DNA of 64,000 bases. It comes from Solibacillus sp. FSL K6-1523 (lineage in GTDB: Bacteria > Bacillota > Bacilli > Bacillales_A > Planococcaceae). The notes below the pieces were generated by a model that did not search any database, was not told the origin of the DNA, and worked only from the letters and a program-made list of their open reading frames with translations. Position numbers and translations under genes: made by a program. Each line of letters opens with the position of its first letter. Position 1 is the first letter of the stretch. Location of the stretch: positions 1,724,001 through 1,788,000 of the forward strand of contig NZ_JBBOSU010000001.1 in assembly GCF_038005225.1 (NCBI RefSeq). The letters run 5' to 3'. Shown here piece after piece: positions 27,698-38,463 of this stretch.

Positions 27698-27708
27698 CTT
27701 AGCGCCTA

Positions 27709-28758
27709 TTAAATAGATGAATGAATTTCTTTCTCATGAATAGCACGGTTCTTTTCTTTGAACGCTTCGTTATGTGAAGAAACCATAGCACTACGAGATG
27801 CTGTTGGTTCTAAGTAAGTTTTAACCGAATTGACGGCATTTGCGGCATCTTGGAAAGTCCCTAAGAGAAGATTAATTTTACCTTCAAAAGATAAAATATC
27901 ACCTGCTGCAAAAATACCGGGTTGTGCCGTTTCTCCAGTTGCTTTCCCTTCAAAATAGTAATCGTCTTTTTTGGGAATCGTAATAGATGGTTCAAATTGT
28001 AATGAAGCTTCACAGTTATAACCGTGACTGACGATAACTTCGTCGATAGGGCGTGTATAGGATTCTTTTGTTATCGCATTTTCGCATGTTACATATTGAA
28101 TCGCTGTTTTATCTGCATTTGCCAGCAGCTTCGTAATAGATGTATGACATTTGATTGTTACGCCAGCATCCACCGCCTCTTTTATCGTTGCTTCATGAGC
28201 AGAAAGGTTTTCGTTGCGATAGACAACCGTTACGCTTTGAGCAATTGAGGATAGCTCCACTGCCCAGTCGAGTGCCGCATTCCCGCCGCCAGAAATGATG
28301 ACATTTTTGCCTGAAAATCGCTTGAAGGACTGCACAGTATAATGCAGATTCGTCATTTCGTACTTCTCTGCACCTTCTAATGTAAGCTTCTGAGGGTTAA
28401 TAATCCCACCGCCAACTGCTAATAAAATTGTTTTAGAATAATGAATATCTCCTTGTGCTGTATGTAAAGCAAAAACTTCATTTTTGCGTTCGATAAAATC
28501 TACTTTTGTTCCCGTTAAAATGGTAGGATCAAATGTTTTCGCTTGAGATATTAATTGTTTAACAAATTGCTCGCCCAATATCGGGGGATGGCCACCAATA
28601 TCCCAAATTAATTTTTCAGGATAAAGTAAAACCTTCCCACCAAGTGAATCTTGACTCTCGATTAGCTTCGTTTTTAAGCCGCGTAAACCACTATAAAAAG
28701 CGCTGTATAGTCCGGCAGGCCCACCACCAATAATTGTTACATCATAAACATTTTGCAT
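27709..28758 (-). CDS. Ferredoxin-NADP(+) reductase (YumC/TrxR-like)
   Basis: 349 residues. FAD-binding motif IIGGGPAGLYSAFYSGLRGL at the N-terminus, NADP-binding NVIISGGGNAALDWAVEL, and a second FAD motif GIFAAGDILSFEGKINLL. The thioredoxin-reductase CxxC is absent, which marks the YumC/YcgT ferredoxin reductase type. It passes electrons from NADPH to ferredoxin or flavodoxin. It is divergent from a siderophore ABC operon with a Fur box between them, suggesting a role in reductive release of iron from imported siderophores (inference). Confidence 0.88.
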   Translation of the reverse strand: MQNVYDVTIIGGGPAGLYSAFYSGLRGLKTKLIESQDSLGGKVLLYPEKLIWDIGGHPPILGEQFVKQLISQAKTFDPTILTGTKVDFIERKNEVFALHTAQGDIHYSKTILLAVGGGIINPQKLTLEGAEKYEMTNLHYTVQSFKRFSGKNVIISGGGNAALDWAVELSSIAQSVTVVYRNENLSAHEATIKEAVDAGVTIKCHTSITKLLANADKTAIQYVTCENAITKESYTRPIDEVIVSHGYNCEASLQFEPSITIPKKDDYYFEGKATGETAQPGIFAAGDILSFEGKINLLLGTFQDAANAVNSVKTYLEPTASRSAMVSSHNEAFKEKNRAIHEKEIHSSI

Positions 28759-28831
28759 GTTTTATCCACATCCTTTAAAAATAATAAAAAAATATTGACA
28801 AATAATTAATTGATAACTAGACTAACGTTAG

Positions 28832-28846
28832 TGATAATGATTATCA
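28832..28846. promoter_or_regulatory. Fur box
   Basis: TGATAATGATTATCA is a perfect 7-1-7 Fur site. It lies between the divergent reductase and ABC transporter genes and can control both. Iron repression follows from established Fur behaviour in Bacillales. Confidence 0.9.
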
Positions 28847-28906
28847 ATATCGTTTGGTGGAGTTATCATATCATTTATACATATAAAAAGAAAGTGAGGA
28901 TATATT

Positions 28907-29695
28907 TTGCGTTTACAAATAGAATCGATTCGTGTTGGTTACGAAAATAAAACCATTGTGCACGATTTATCGCTACAAATTCCAGACGGGAAAATCACAA
29001 CAATTATAGGTTCGAATGGCTGTGGAAAATCTACATTGTTAAAAGCGATTACGAGAATTTTGAAGCATGAGCGCGGGCAGGTTATTTTGGATGGTCAAAA
29101 TATTTCAGAGTTAAAAACTAAGGAATTAGCAAAAAAACTTGCAATTTTGCCACAAACTCCGGAAAGTGCACACGGTTTAACTGTTGAAGAACTCGTATCT
29201 TATGGTCGATTTCCATATCAAAAGGGCTTTGGTAATTTATCGCAAAAGGATAAGGACGTCATTAACTGGGCTTTGCATGTAACAAAAACAGATGAGTATC
29301 GGGCGCAAACAGTAGATGCCTTATCGGGTGGTCAGCGTCAACGCGTATGGATTGCAATGGCATTAGCGCAAGAAACGGACATTATCTTTTTAGATGAGCC
29401 AACGACCTATTTAGATATGGCGCATCAATTAGAAGTTTTGGAATTACTGCGTGAGCTCAATGAGAAGGAAGGACGCACAATTGTTATGGTGCTTCATGAT
29501 TTAAATCAAGCAGCTCGTTTTTCAGATTACATTGTGGCACTTTCCAAAGGGCATCTTGTGAAATTTGGTATGGCAGAGGAAGTGATTGTACCAGAAGTGT
29601 TACAAGAAGTTTTTCATATTGATGCTGTAATCGGTAAGGATCCACGAACAAATAAGCCAATGTGTATTACATATAACTTATTACAAACAACTTAA
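28907..29695 (+). CDS. Iron-siderophore ABC transporter ATP-binding protein
   Basis: 262 residues, FhuC/YusV type: Walker A GSNGCGKST, Q-loop LPQTPESAHGLTVEEL, signature LSGGQRQRVW, Walker B DIIFLDEPTTYLD and the switch His in VLHDLNQAARF. TTG start behind AGTGAGG. It heads a four-gene operon (ATPase, binding lipoprotein, two permeases) downstream of a perfect Fur box. The ATPase-first order is typical of this branch. It powers uptake of a ferric siderophore. Confidence 0.92.
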   Translation: MRLQIESIRVGYENKTIVHDLSLQIPDGKITTIIGSNGCGKSTLLKAITRILKHERGQVILDGQNISELKTKELAKKLAILPQTPESAHGLTVEELVSYGRFPYQKGFGNLSQKDKDVINWALHVTKTDEYRAQTVDALSGGQRQRVWIAMALAQETDIIFLDEPTTYLDMAHQLEVLELLRELNEKEGRTIVMVLHDLNQAARFSDYIVALSKGHLVKFGMAEEVIVPEVLQEVFHIDAVIGKDPRTNKPMCITYNLLQTT

Positions 29696-29709
29696 AGGGG
29701 ATAGTTAAA

Positions 29710-30624
29710 ATGAAAAAATGGCTTTTACCAATGTTTATGATGGTCGCAATTGTACTTGCAGCATGCGGCAATAACGAGGAAAGTGAAGAAAATACAGGAA
29801 AGGAAACTTCAGCAGAAACGATTACATACCAATCTGAAACAGGTCCAATTGAAGTACCTGCAAATCCGCAACGTGTAGTTGTCCTGTCTTCATATGCAGG
29901 AGATTTAATAAACCTTGGTGTGAACATGGTTGGAGTTGATTCTTGGTCTGCCAATAACTCGAATTTTGCAGAAGGTATTAAAGATGCTGAAATCGTGGCT
30001 AATACAGATATCGAAAAGATTTTAGAGTTGAATCCAGATTTAATCATTGGTTTAAACAATATTGAAAATGCAGATAAACTATCGGAAATCGCGCCAACTG
30101 TATTATTTACATATGGCAAAAATGATTACTTACAACAACATATCGAGATTGGTAAAGTAGTGAATAAAGAAGCAGAAGCAATTGGCTGGGTAAAAGATTT
30201 CAAAGTACGTGCTGCTGAATTAGGTACAAAAATTAAAGAGAAAATCGGTGAAGATGCTACGGTTACTGTTGTAGAAAACTATGAAAAACAATTTTATTTA
30301 TTTGGCGATAACTGGGGTCGAGGAACAGAAATTTTATATCAAGAAATGGGCTTAAAAATGCCGGAAAAAGTGACAGAGGTTGCTTTAGAGCCAGGTTACT
30401 TTGCCATTTCTCAAGAAGTAATAGGTGAATATACAGGTGACTTCGTTATTTTAAGTTTATCGAAAGAACAAGATTCTGCTTTCTTAAATACTGATTGGTA
30501 TAACGAAATAGAAGCGGTAAAAAATGGTCAATTATTCGAAGTGGATTCAAAAGAATTTTATTTCAATGATGCAATGACTTTAGATTATCAATTAGATTTT
30601 TTTGAAGAAAAGTTTTTAAAATAA
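29710..30624 (+). CDS. Siderophore-binding lipoprotein
   Basis: 304 residues with a lipoprotein signal (MKKWLLPMFMMVAIVLAACG; acylated Cys in LAAC), an acidic linker, then a class III binding-protein fold: PQRVVVLSSYAGDLINLGVNMVGVDS, DIEKILELNPDLIIGL, and the C-terminal LDYQLDFFEEKFL. It captures the ferric siderophore outside the membrane and hands it to the two permeases downstream. The sequence does not name the siderophore; FeuA/YfiY/FhuD relatives are possible. AAAGGGGAT precedes the ATG. Confidence 0.9.
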   Translation: MKKWLLPMFMMVAIVLAACGNNEESEENTGKETSAETITYQSETGPIEVPANPQRVVVLSSYAGDLINLGVNMVGVDSWSANNSNFAEGIKDAEIVANTDIEKILELNPDLIIGLNNIENADKLSEIAPTVLFTYGKNDYLQQHIEIGKVVNKEAEAIGWVKDFKVRAAELGTKIKEKIGEDATVTVVENYEKQFYLFGDNWGRGTEILYQEMGLKMPEKVTEVALEPGYFAISQEVIGEYTGDFVILSLSKEQDSAFLNTDWYNEIEAVKNGQLFEVDSKEFYFNDAMTLDYQLDFFEEKFLK

Positions 30625-30647
30625 GCGAGTAAAAGGAAGCAAAAGCA

Positions 30648-31649
30648 ATGGCAAAATTTAGATGTCTCCCATTTTGGCTTCAAGTGTTATTAGTATTCGT
30701 CTTATTAGTTGGTACTGCTAGTGTTTCGCTATGCTTTGGTGCAGCAAACACGTCTCTAAAAGATGTCTATGAAGCAACATTTGGACAAAGTGGTGGAAAG
30801 CATTATTCTATATTACGTGAAATTCGATTTCCACGTATCATTGCGGCAGTTTTTGTCGGAAGTGCATTAGCAGTAGCGGGGGCTATTATGCAAGGGGTCA
30901 CAAGAAATCCATTAGCTGATCCGGGACTTCTTGGGCTTACAGCAGGTGCGAATGCGGCACTTGCCCTTACGCTTGCCTTTGTGCCAAATACTTCATATAT
31001 TCTGCTTATTTTTGCATGCTTCATTGGTGCTGGAATAGGGATGATGATAGTTTTTGGCATTGGAGCTTCGACAAAGAGTGGTTTTTCTCCGTTAAAACTC
31101 GTTTTAGCGGGGGCAGCCGTTTCAGCTTTGTTACAAGCAATTGCCGATGGTACGGGGATTTTATTCAATATTTCAAAAGATGTTTCAATGTGGACTAGTG
31201 GCGGCTTAATTGGAACAACATGGTATGCGCTTATTATCGTACCAATTATTATAGTAGGATTAATTGTGGCATTTATTTTTAGCCGCCAGTTAACAATTTT
31301 AAGTTTAAATGAAGAAGTAGCAGTAGGCTTAGGTCAAAATACGACGATTATTAAAATGATAATGATGGGCGTAGTTGTTGTGTTGGCAGGAGCGGCTGTC
31401 GCACTAGTAGGGAATTTAGCATTTGTCGGCTTAATGGTACCGCATATTGTTCGTGCTTTTGTTGGAACAGACTATCGTTACGTATTACCAATGAGTGCTC
31501 TAGTGGGCGGTTGGTTTATGGTGATGGCTGACTTTGTAGGGCGTATGATACATGCACCGTTCGAAACGCCTGTTGTAGCCATTATTTCGATTATTGGACT
31601 TCCATTCTTCTTACTATTAGTTCGTAAGGGAGGTCGTCAAATTGCTTAA
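30648..31649 (+). CDS. FecCD-type siderophore permease
   Basis: 333 residues and about nine to ten membrane helices with FecCD motifs: REIRFPRIIAAVFVGSALAVAGAIMQGVTRNPLADPGLLG and LAFVGLMVPHIVRAFVGTDYRYVLP, where the ATPase coupling helix lies. It forms the membrane channel with the next gene, which it overlaps by 8 bases. It belongs to the Fur-box operon. Confidence 0.92.
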   Translation: MAKFRCLPFWLQVLLVFVLLVGTASVSLCFGAANTSLKDVYEATFGQSGGKHYSILREIRFPRIIAAVFVGSALAVAGAIMQGVTRNPLADPGLLGLTAGANAALALTLAFVPNTSYILLIFACFIGAGIGMMIVFGIGASTKSGFSPLKLVLAGAAVSALLQAIADGTGILFNISKDVSMWTSGGLIGTTWYALIIVPIIIVGLIVAFIFSRQLTILSLNEEVAVGLGQNTTIIKMIMMGVVVVLAGAAVALVGNLAFVGLMVPHIVRAFVGTDYRYVLPMSALVGGWFMVMADFVGRMIHAPFETPVVAIISIIGLPFFLLLVRKGGRQIA

Positions 31650-32649
31650 AGGGCAACGAAACAAACAACGGAAATGGCTCGCTTTTTGGATATTGATAAC
31701 AGTAGCTGTTTTCGTGATTGGTATTTCATTAGGTGCCGCATCCGTCTCAATTGACCGTATCGTTCCAATCTTACTTGGAGATGGTAGTTTTAAAGAAGAC
31801 TTCGTGTTGTTTTCGATACGTTTACCTCGATTATTTGTGTTAGCAGCGGCTGGAATGGCATTAGCGCTAGCTGGAGCTGTACTACAAGGTGTAACACGTA
31901 ATGACTTAGCGGATCCAGGAATTATTGGAATAAATGCGGGTGCAGGTGTCGGAATTACACTGTTTTACTTATTTGTAAAAGGGGATTTACCGCATTTTGC
32001 ATATGTTTTACCTATCGTCGGCTTTGTCAGCGCGATGTTCACGGCATTATGTATTTATTTTTTTTCCTATAAGAAAAATCATGGCGTACAACCTGTACAA
32101 TTAATTTTGATTGGTGTGGGGGTAGCTTCCGCATTATCGGGTGTGATGATGATCTTAATTTCTTCTGCTGAGCGTAGTGATGTGCAGTTTATTGCACAAT
32201 GGCTTGCCGGAAGTGTATGGGGCACGGATTGGCCGTTCTTATGGGCGTTGTTGCCATGGCTTGTAGTGGGAATACCATTTGTTTTCTATAAGGCGAATGT
32301 TTTAAATGTGTTGGCTATGTCCGAACAAACGGCAATTGGTTTGGGGATGAATATTCAACGGGAACGCCTCCAATTATTAGTCGTAGCTGTGGCACTTGCA
32401 GCGGCGGCGGTATCTGTAACAGGAGGAATAGCCTTTATCGGTTTAATGGCACCACATATAGCAAAACAATTAGTGGGACCGCGCTATCAATTCTTTTTAC
32501 CTTTAACACTATTTATCGGAGCAAGTTTATTAATGCTCGCTGATACGATTGGTAGAGTCGTCATTTCTACGGCGACGGTACCAGCTGGAATCGTCGTAGC
32601 GTGCATCGGCGCACCATACTTTTTATATTTATTACGCAAAAACGGCTGA
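31642..32649 (+). CDS. FecCD-type siderophore permease
   Basis: 335 residues, the second permease: SIRLPRLFVLAAAGMALALAGAVLQGVTRNDLADPGIIG and IAFIGLMAPHIAKQLVGPRYQFFLP. TTG start behind GGGAGG and overlapping the first permease. It ends YFLYLLRKNG, directly followed by a terminator. That 3' end plus terminator recurs in degraded form at 43385-43444. Confidence 0.92.
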   Translation: MLKGQRNKQRKWLAFWILITVAVFVIGISLGAASVSIDRIVPILLGDGSFKEDFVLFSIRLPRLFVLAAAGMALALAGAVLQGVTRNDLADPGIIGINAGAGVGITLFYLFVKGDLPHFAYVLPIVGFVSAMFTALCIYFFSYKKNHGVQPVQLILIGVGVASALSGVMMILISSAERSDVQFIAQWLAGSVWGTDWPFLWALLPWLVVGIPFVFYKANVLNVLAMSEQTAIGLGMNIQRERLQLLVVAVALAAAAVSVTGGIAFIGLMAPHIAKQLVGPRYQFFLPLTLFIGASLLMLADTIGRVVISTATVPAGIVVACIGAPYFLYLLRKNG

Positions 32650-32675
32650 ATGGAATTTTCGTTCAGCTGTTTTTT
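32644..32675 (+). terminator. Terminator of the siderophore operon
   Basis: GGCTGAA / TTCAGCT stem with GAATTTTC-type loop and TTTTTT. The first stem base overlaps the stop region of the last permease. Near-duplicate at 43410-43440. Confidence 0.8.
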
Positions 32676-32979
32676 GCTGTTGGTAACGCTTTGAGACATT
32701 GTAGCAAGATCTATAATATCCTTTACATGATTCATATTTGTTTCAATGACAGTTAACAATGGATTTTCATTTGATTTTTCATAAATATGCCTTTCTAACA
32801 CCGTACTCTCAAAATTACATAAACCCCCTTAATATATATCATTTTTCTAATCTCCAACGGCGGGTTTAATCATTCTGAAAAAATGAAATAATTTAATTTT
32901 TAATATATCTATTTGATACCTTGTGTATAATAAATGCTATATCGCGAGTGGGAATTACCAAATAAAGAGGTGGTTTTTA

Positions 32980-34320
32980 GTGGGGGTCAATGAAATATTA
33001 ATTCAAGCAATCGAACAAAGTTATGAAGGGATTTTACTGACGGATTTAGATGGACGTATTTTCTACGCGAACGCTGCAGTTGAAAAAATTTCTGGAGAGC
33101 CTTTATCTAGCATAGTTAATCACACGATAAAAAATATGCTTGATGGTGGACTACTGAAGGAATCAACGAGTCATGTATTAAAAAAAAATCCGTTAACAAT
33201 TTATCAAAAAATAAGTAATGAGAAAGATGTATTTATTACGAGTAGTCCAGTGTATGGTGATGACGGAGAGATTATCTGTTATATAGCGAATTATAGAAAT
33301 TTAACATCTTTAAATAACATGTTTGAAGAACATTTAGCGTATATATCATTAAATTATCTTGAGCTCGAACGTTTAAGAAAGAATTTAACGCAAACAGAAG
33401 GATTAATAAGTAGTTCGCCTAATATGGAATCTGTAAAGCAAATGATCGAGAAAATTGCGAAAACGGATGCGACAGTACTCATTCAAGGAGAATCTGGGAC
33501 AGGGAAAGAGGTTGTAGCAAAAAATATTCATACAATTAGTGAGAGGAAGAGTAGTGCCTATATTCAAATTAATTGTGGGGCTATCCCAGAAAATTTAATA
33601 GAGTCCGAACTATTTGGATATGAGAAAGGTGCATTTACTGGTGCTTCTACAAGTAAGGCTGGGTTACTAGAAGTTGCAAATAACGGTACCGTCTTACTCG
33701 ATGAAATTGGTGAGATGCCACTTCATTTACAAGTGAAATTATTACGCTCAATTCAAACAAATGAAATTACTCGTGTCGGTGGAACATCTACGAAACAATT
33801 AAATGTGAGATACATTGCTGCTACGAATAAAGATTTGAAGCAGTTAGTAAAAGAAGGTAAGTTTCGAGAAGATCTGTATTACCGCCTCAACGTAGTGCAA
33901 ATAATAGTACCACCTTTACGAGAACGAAAAGAAGATATTCCCTTGCTTTTCCAACATTTTCTTGAAAAGTTTAATCGTAAATATAATAAAAATCTGCAAG
34001 TTTCTTCTGGTGCCTTAAAATTATTAAAGGAATACACGTGGCCTGGTAATGTGCGCCAACTTGAAAATGTTGTTGAGCAATTAGCAATACTTGTAGAAAA
34101 TACTTTAATTTGTGAAAAAAATCTACCGTTAGAAATCAACAAGCAACCAGCATATCAAAATAATAAGGAAGCAAAAACGTTAATTGAAGTGGTTGAGGAG
34201 GCAGAAAGAGCCGTCATTGGAAAAGCACTTGGAGAAAATTCATCCATCCGTAAAGCTGCAAAAGCGCTCGGCATTAGCCATGCTACGTTATTACGCAAAA
34301 TAAATCGTTATAAAATTTAG
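32980..34320 (+). CDS. Sigma-54-dependent activator (PAS-AAA-Fis)
   Basis: About 446 residues from the GTG at 32980 (behind AAAGAGGTGG). PAS domain (about 1-110: [33 protein letters not shown]), sigma-54 interaction AAA+ domain (about 140-370: Walker [17 protein letters not shown] loop, Walker [13 protein letters not shown]), and Fis-type helix-turn-helix ([23 protein letters not shown]). It should activate the downstream catabolic operon, whose promoter has -24/-12 elements and palindromic upstream sites. The PAS domain probably senses the substrate or its CoA ester. Confidence 0.93.
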   Translation: MGVNEILIQAIEQSYEGILLTDLDGRIFYANAAVEKISGEPLSSIVNHTIKNMLDGGLLKESTSHVLKKNPLTIYQKISNEKDVFITSSPVYGDDGEIICYIANYRNLTSLNNMFEEHLAYISLNYLELERLRKNLTQTEGLISSSPNMESVKQMIEKIAKTDATVLIQGESGTGKEVVAKNIHTISERKSSAYIQINCGAIPENLIESELFGYEKGAFTGASTSKAGLLEVANNGTVLLDEIGEMPLHLQVKLLRSIQTNEITRVGGTSTKQLNVRYIAATNKDLKQLVKEGKFREDLYYRLNVVQIIVPPLRERKEDIPLLFQHFLEKFNRKYNKNLQVSSGALKLLKEYTWPGNVRQLENVVEQLAILVENTLICEKNLPLEINKQPAYQNNKEAKTLIEVVEEAERAVIGKALGENSSIRKAAKALGISHATLLRKINRYKI

Positions 34321-34337
34321 GGTGATTTTGTTCGTAT

Positions 34338-34415
34338 GGTTCAAATATGAACCGGAAATAACGGAAATATAACAAATGGTTCAAAAACAAACCGGTTATG
34401 GTTTGTTTTTGAACC
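34338..34415. promoter_or_regulatory. Palindromic upstream activator sites
   Basis: Two dyads share TGGTTCA/TGAACC half sites: GGTTCAAATATGAACC (34338-34353), and a 16-bp perfect inverted repeat with GGTTCAAAAACAAACC at 34378-34393 and its complement at 34400-34415. They lie 60-140 bases upstream of the sigma-54 promoter. The second can also serve as the activator gene's terminator (T-rich after it). Confidence 0.7.
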
Positions 34416-34475
34416 ATTTTTATTGAGCTGAAAGTAAGAAGCCTTATAAATAAGGATTTATATTGATTATTTTGG

Positions 34476-34492
34476 TTGGCATGTAAATTGCT
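34476..34492 (+). promoter_or_regulatory. Sigma-54 (-24/-12) promoter
   Basis: TTGGCATGTAAATTGCT fits the TGGCAC-N5-TTGCW consensus closely, with GG and GC dinucleotides correctly spaced. It lies 27 bases before the first gene of the catabolic operon and downstream of a sigma-54 activator gene. Confidence 0.88.
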
Positions 34493-34518
34493 ATAGATAA
34501 TGTAAGGAGGGGTTGGCG

Positions 34519-35301
34519 ATGAATCAATCTTTTAAAATGATTCAACTCAGTTCACTAAATAGTGAAAATAAAGTAGTTGAAATCAAACTTAACAGACCAG
34601 AGTCGAAAAATGCTCTTAATACACAGCTCATTATTGAACTAAATGAAGCAATTTACAATTTGCAAAAACAAGATGTAAAAGTCGTCATAATTAAAGGTTG
34701 TGAAGGAAACTTTGCTGCTGGCGCTGATATTAAAGAAATGCTAGATGCTTCACTCAAAGAGATTCAAGAATTTACAAATCGTGTTGCTGAAATTCAATAT
34801 GCTATGAAAGTGAGCCCGATTATTTTTATTTCAGCAATTGAAGGGCATTGCCTTGGTGGTGGTTTAGAACTTGCTCTTTCCACAGATATCAAGATAGCAA
34901 GTGAAACGGCAATATTTGGTTTCCCAGAAGTGAAACTCGGTATTTTACCTGGAGGAGGGGGAACGCAGCGGTTATTGACTCTTACTGGTAGCTCTTTCGC
35001 CAGTCATTATATATTATCGGGCGAACTATTTACGGCGCAAAAAGCGTATGACATGAAAATAATTAGTGAAATCGTTTCAGAGGTAGATAAAGAAGCTCTC
35101 GAAATGGGGAAGAAAATTGCACAACACAATGGTCATGCTCTAAAAGCTATTAAAGAACTTATTACGGGAATTGAAAATCAAGAACTTACGGTGGGGCTCC
35201 AACTAGAGCGGCAAATGTTCCAATCATTATTTACGATTGGCGAAGCTAGAGAGGGTCTGCTAGCGTTTGTTGAAAAGAGAAGACCAAATTATGTTAAGTA
35301 G
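34519..35301 (+). CDS. Enoyl-CoA hydratase/isomerase
   Basis: About 260 residues with the crotonase fold: oxyanion-hole segments NFAAGADIKEML and IEGHCLGGGLELALSTDIKIAS, and catalytic Glu positions in FPEVKLGILPGGGGTQRL. It hydrates 2-enoyl-CoA to 3-hydroxyacyl-CoA. ATG at 34519 behind AAGGAGGGG. First gene of the sigma-54-driven operon; the thiolase gene follows directly. Confidence 0.9.
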   Translation: MNQSFKMIQLSSLNSENKVVEIKLNRPESKNALNTQLIIELNEAIYNLQKQDVKVVIIKGCEGNFAAGADIKEMLDASLKEIQEFTNRVAEIQYAMKVSPIIFISAIEGHCLGGGLELALSTDIKIASETAIFGFPEVKLGILPGGGGTQRLLTLTGSSFASHYILSGELFTAQKAYDMKIISEIVSEVDKEALEMGKKIAQHNGHALKAIKELITGIENQELTVGLQLERQMFQSLFTIGEAREGLLAFVEKRRPNYVK

Positions 35302-35310
35302 GTGGAAATT

Positions 35311-36486
35311 ATGGAAACTGTTTATATTATACAAGCAAAAAGAACACCGATTGGCTCATTTGGAAAAGCCCTACAATCACTATCGGCAGTAGATTTAGGT
35401 GAAATTGCTATCAACTCTTTATTCAATGAAAATACGGCTTTAAAGCAAGAAGTTACGGAGATTTATATTGGTAATGTGTTTAAAAGTGGAATAAAAGGTA
35501 ATCCGGCAAGGCAACTCGCAATACGTACGGAACTTCCCATTTCAACGGTGGCGATGACGCTTGATATGCAATGTGCGTCAGGAATGGCAGCTTTTATTCA
35601 AGGAGCGAACCGAATTCAGCTAGGTGAAGCAGATTTAGTTGTAGTAGGTGGAATTGAATCGATGACAAACGTTCCGCACCTGATGATGGATGCACGTTGG
35701 GGAAAACGGATTGGCAATCCAAAAATAGTTGATGCACTTATGCACGATGGACTTATATGTGCTATTGAAGATTATCATATGGGCATCACAGCGGAAAATC
35801 TTGTACAAAAATACGGATTAACTAGAGAGACTCAGGATGAATACGCATTGCAAAGTCAACAACGAGCGCTTATGGCTATTCAAGAAAATCGTTTTACACG
35901 AGAAATCGTGCCAGTAGCGATGAAATTACGAGGAAAGGAAGTTATCTTTAATCAGGATGAGCATCCTAAAGATACCTCACTTGAACATTTAGCTAAGTTA
36001 TCTCCTGCATTTGCGGAAGGTGGTACAGTTACGGCAGGAAATGCTTCTGGATTAAATGATGGTGCGGCTGCAATACTGCTTGCATCTGAGCAGGCGGTAC
36101 AACGATTAGGATTAAAGCCGTTAGCAAAGGTAGTTTCGACTGCCTCACATGGTGTTCAACCTTCCATCATGGGTATCGGTCCAGTGCCAGCAATGCTCAA
36201 AGCACTCGATAAGGTAGATTTATCAATGGATGAAATGGACTTAGTTGAAATAAATGAAGCTTTCGCAGCACAAGTGTTAGCGGTAAATACAGAGCTTAAC
36301 ATTCCGAATGAGAAGTTAAATGTAAACGGCGGTGCTATTGCACTTGGTCATCCGGTTGGAGCTTCAGGGATACGCGTAATTGTAACACTATTACATGAAT
36401 TACAAAGGCAGTCTTTATCAAAAGGAATTGCTTCATTATGTGTGGGAGGTGGATTAGGTGCAGCAACAATTATTGAACTCGTTTAA
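35311..36486 (+). CDS. Acetyl-CoA acyltransferase (thiolase)
   Basis: About 391 residues. Nucleophile Cys in [11 protein letters not shown], catalytic His in [14 protein letters not shown] and Cys in [11 protein letters not shown]. It cleaves 3-ketoacyl-CoA to acetyl-CoA in beta-oxidation. ATG at 35311 behind AGTAGGTGG; the frame opens slightly earlier but that codon lies within the ribosome site. It overlaps the 3-hydroxyacyl-CoA dehydrogenase gene by 29 bases. Confidence 0.92.
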   Translation: METVYIIQAKRTPIGSFGKALQSLSAVDLGEIAINSLFNENTALKQEVTEIYIGNVFKSGIKGNPARQLAIRTELPISTVAMTLDMQCASGMAAFIQGANRIQLGEADLVVVGGIESMTNVPHLMMDARWGKRIGNPKIVDALMHDGLICAIEDYHMGITAENLVQKYGLTRETQDEYALQSQQRALMAIQENRFTREIVPVAMKLRGKEVIFNQDEHPKDTSLEHLAKLSPAFAEGGTVTAGNASGLNDGAAAILLASEQAVQRLGLKPLAKVVSTASHGVQPSIMGIGPVPAMLKALDKVDLSMDEMDLVEINEAFAAQVLAVNTELNIPNEKLNVNGGAIALGHPVGASGIRVIVTLLHELQRQSLSKGIASLCVGGGLGAATIIELV

Positions 36487-37318
36487 AAAAGTTTTAGTCG
36501 TTGGTGGAGGATTAATGGGAGGTGGAATCGCACAAGTCATTGCACAACAAGGAATACATGTTGTAATTATCGAACGGACCAAGGAAGAATTAGATCGTTC
36601 AAAAATAAGAATAAAGAAAATGATAACCCGTTTCAATAGTGAGGAATCAGTAGAGTGGGTGTTCGATAATATCACTTTTTCAACAAACTATCAGGATGGG
36701 TATGATTGCGATTTAGCTATTGAAGCAGTGCCTGAAAAAATGGAATTAAAATTAGAAGTATTTAGAAAGCTGGATGAAATTCTCCCTCCTAACGCGGTAC
36801 TAGCAAGTAATACGTCCTCACTTTCAATTGCAGCGATGAGTAATGTTACAAAGCGTCCAGAAAACGTTGTTGGAATGCATTTCTTTAGCCCGGTACCAAT
36901 TATGAAGCTTGTCGAGATCGTTAAAGGCATGAATACTTCGGATGAAACAATTGAAAAAATTCGAGCATTTGGAGAAAAAATTGGCAAGAAGATTATTGTT
37001 GCTAATGATTTTCCTGGTTTTACAGTAAACCGAGTGCTTGTGCCGATGTTGAACGAGGCTGCATTTTTAGTTATGGAGGGCAATGATCCTGAAGAAATAG
37101 ATCGTGGCATGATACTTGGAACTAATCATCCTATTGGGCCACTAAGACTAGCGGATTCGGTAGGGATAGACGTGCTTTACGACACATGTATGAGCTTATT
37201 TGAAGGCTTTAATGATTCAAAATATCGTCCATGTCCTTTGCTGAAACGTATGGTGGAAGCAGGATATTTAGGTAAAAAAACAGGAAAAGGTTTTTACGAT
37301 TATGGGGGAGAAAAATGA
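36458..37318 (+). CDS. 3-hydroxyacyl-CoA dehydrogenase
   Basis: 286 residues, the short single-function type (3-hydroxybutyryl-CoA dehydrogenase-like). NAD-binding [21 protein letters not shown], catalytic His in [11 protein letters not shown], and C-terminal domain [20 protein letters not shown]...[15 protein letters not shown]. It oxidises 3-hydroxyacyl-CoA to 3-ketoacyl-CoA. GTG start inside the thiolase end behind GGGAGGTGG; ATGATG overlap with the next gene. Tight coupling marks one operon. Confidence 0.92.
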   Translation: MQQQLLNSFKKVLVVGGGLMGGGIAQVIAQQGIHVVIIERTKEELDRSKIRIKKMITRFNSEESVEWVFDNITFSTNYQDGYDCDLAIEAVPEKMELKLEVFRKLDEILPPNAVLASNTSSLSIAAMSNVTKRPENVVGMHFFSPVPIMKLVEIVKGMNTSDETIEKIRAFGEKIGKKIIVANDFPGFTVNRVLVPMLNEAAFLVMEGNDPEEIDRGMILGTNHPIGPLRLADSVGIDVLYDTCMSLFEGFNDSKYRPCPLLKRMVEAGYLGKKTGKGFYDYGGEK

Positions 37319-38451
37319 TGACAAAATTACTTGAAGAACGTCAAATGATTCGTGAATTAGCAAAAAAAATTGCGCAGGATTACCTTATTCCGAATGCGTA
37401 CGAAGTGGATGCCAAGGGAGAAATGCCATGGGAAAATATTCGTGTCTTAGCGGAGAACGGCTTGTTTGGTGTTCATATACCAGATGAGTACGGGGGAGGA
37501 GGCGCAGACTATTATTCGCAATTAGTGGTAACAGAAGAGATTGCGAAAGGTTGTGCTTCAACAAGTGTGGCATTATCAACACAAGCATTAGCTATGGCAC
37601 CGTTTTTGGTTAGTGCATCACATGAGCAGAAATTGAAGTATTTGCCACGATTAGCAAGTGGTGAAGTCCTTGGTTCATTTGGAATTACTGAACCGCAAGC
37701 AGGGTCTGATGTATCCGGGGTCAAGACGACGGCAGTAAAAGATGGCAATGATTATATTATTAATGGTCATAAAATTTTCATCACAAATGCGGGAGAAGCT
37801 GAAATTTATGTATTTGTTACACGAACGGGTCAGCATCGTACAAAAGGGATATCCCTCTTCATCGTTGAAAAAGGAACACCTGGTTTAAGCTTCGGTAAAA
37901 AAGAAGAAAAGATGGGTATTCGAGGCTCAGTCACTCGTGAAATATTCCTGGAGAATGTCCGTGTACCAAAGGAAAATATGATTGGTACAGAAGGAGAAGG
38001 ATTTAAAATTTTGATGGAAGTTTTCAATGAAACGCGACCAGTTGTGGGTGCACAAGCATTAGGCATTGCGACTGCTGCTTTCGAATACGCCAAAGACTAC
38101 ATTCAGCAACGTTCGCAATTTGGTCGTACATTAGACCAGTTTCAGATTTCTCGCGCCAAAATTGCAGATATGTTTATACAATTGGAAACTGCTCGTCTTT
38201 TAATCTATGAAGCTGGTAGAAGAATTCAAGAGAATGATAGCCAAATTCCGCTGTACTCTTCAATGGCGAAGTGCTACGCATCGGATATCGCAATGAGTGT
38301 GACAATAGATGCAGTTCAGCTATTGGGTGGAAATGGCTATATTCGAGATTACCCAGTAGAACGATATATGCGTGATGCAAAAATTACACAAATCTATGAA
38401 GGTACTAATCAAATACAACGTTTAATTATTGCTAATGAATTATTAGTTTAG
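37315..38451 (+). CDS. Acyl-CoA dehydrogenase
   Basis: 378 residues with full ACAD signatures: [54 protein letters not shown], and the C-terminal [34 protein letters not shown], with the catalytic Glu in YEGT. FAD enzyme oxidising acyl-CoA to 2-enoyl-CoA. Glu in this position and the RDAKI motif match short-chain and branched-chain members. It overlaps the preceding gene. Confidence 0.93.
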   Translation: MMTKLLEERQMIRELAKKIAQDYLIPNAYEVDAKGEMPWENIRVLAENGLFGVHIPDEYGGGGADYYSQLVVTEEIAKGCASTSVALSTQALAMAPFLVSASHEQKLKYLPRLASGEVLGSFGITEPQAGSDVSGVKTTAVKDGNDYIINGHKIFITNAGEAEIYVFVTRTGQHRTKGISLFIVEKGTPGLSFGKKEEKMGIRGSVTREIFLENVRVPKENMIGTEGEGFKILMEVFNETRPVVGAQALGIATAAFEYAKDYIQQRSQFGRTLDQFQISRAKIADMFIQLETARLLIYEAGRRIQENDSQIPLYSSMAKCYASDIAMSVTIDAVQLLGGNGYIRDYPVERYMRDAKITQIYEGTNQIQRLIIANELLV

Positions 38452-38463
38452 GGGGAGAAATTC

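Noticed and set aside
32487-32801. 104-codon minus-strand frame and a similar one at 43349-43531
   Set aside because: They resemble each other only because both run antisense through the duplicated permease end and terminator.
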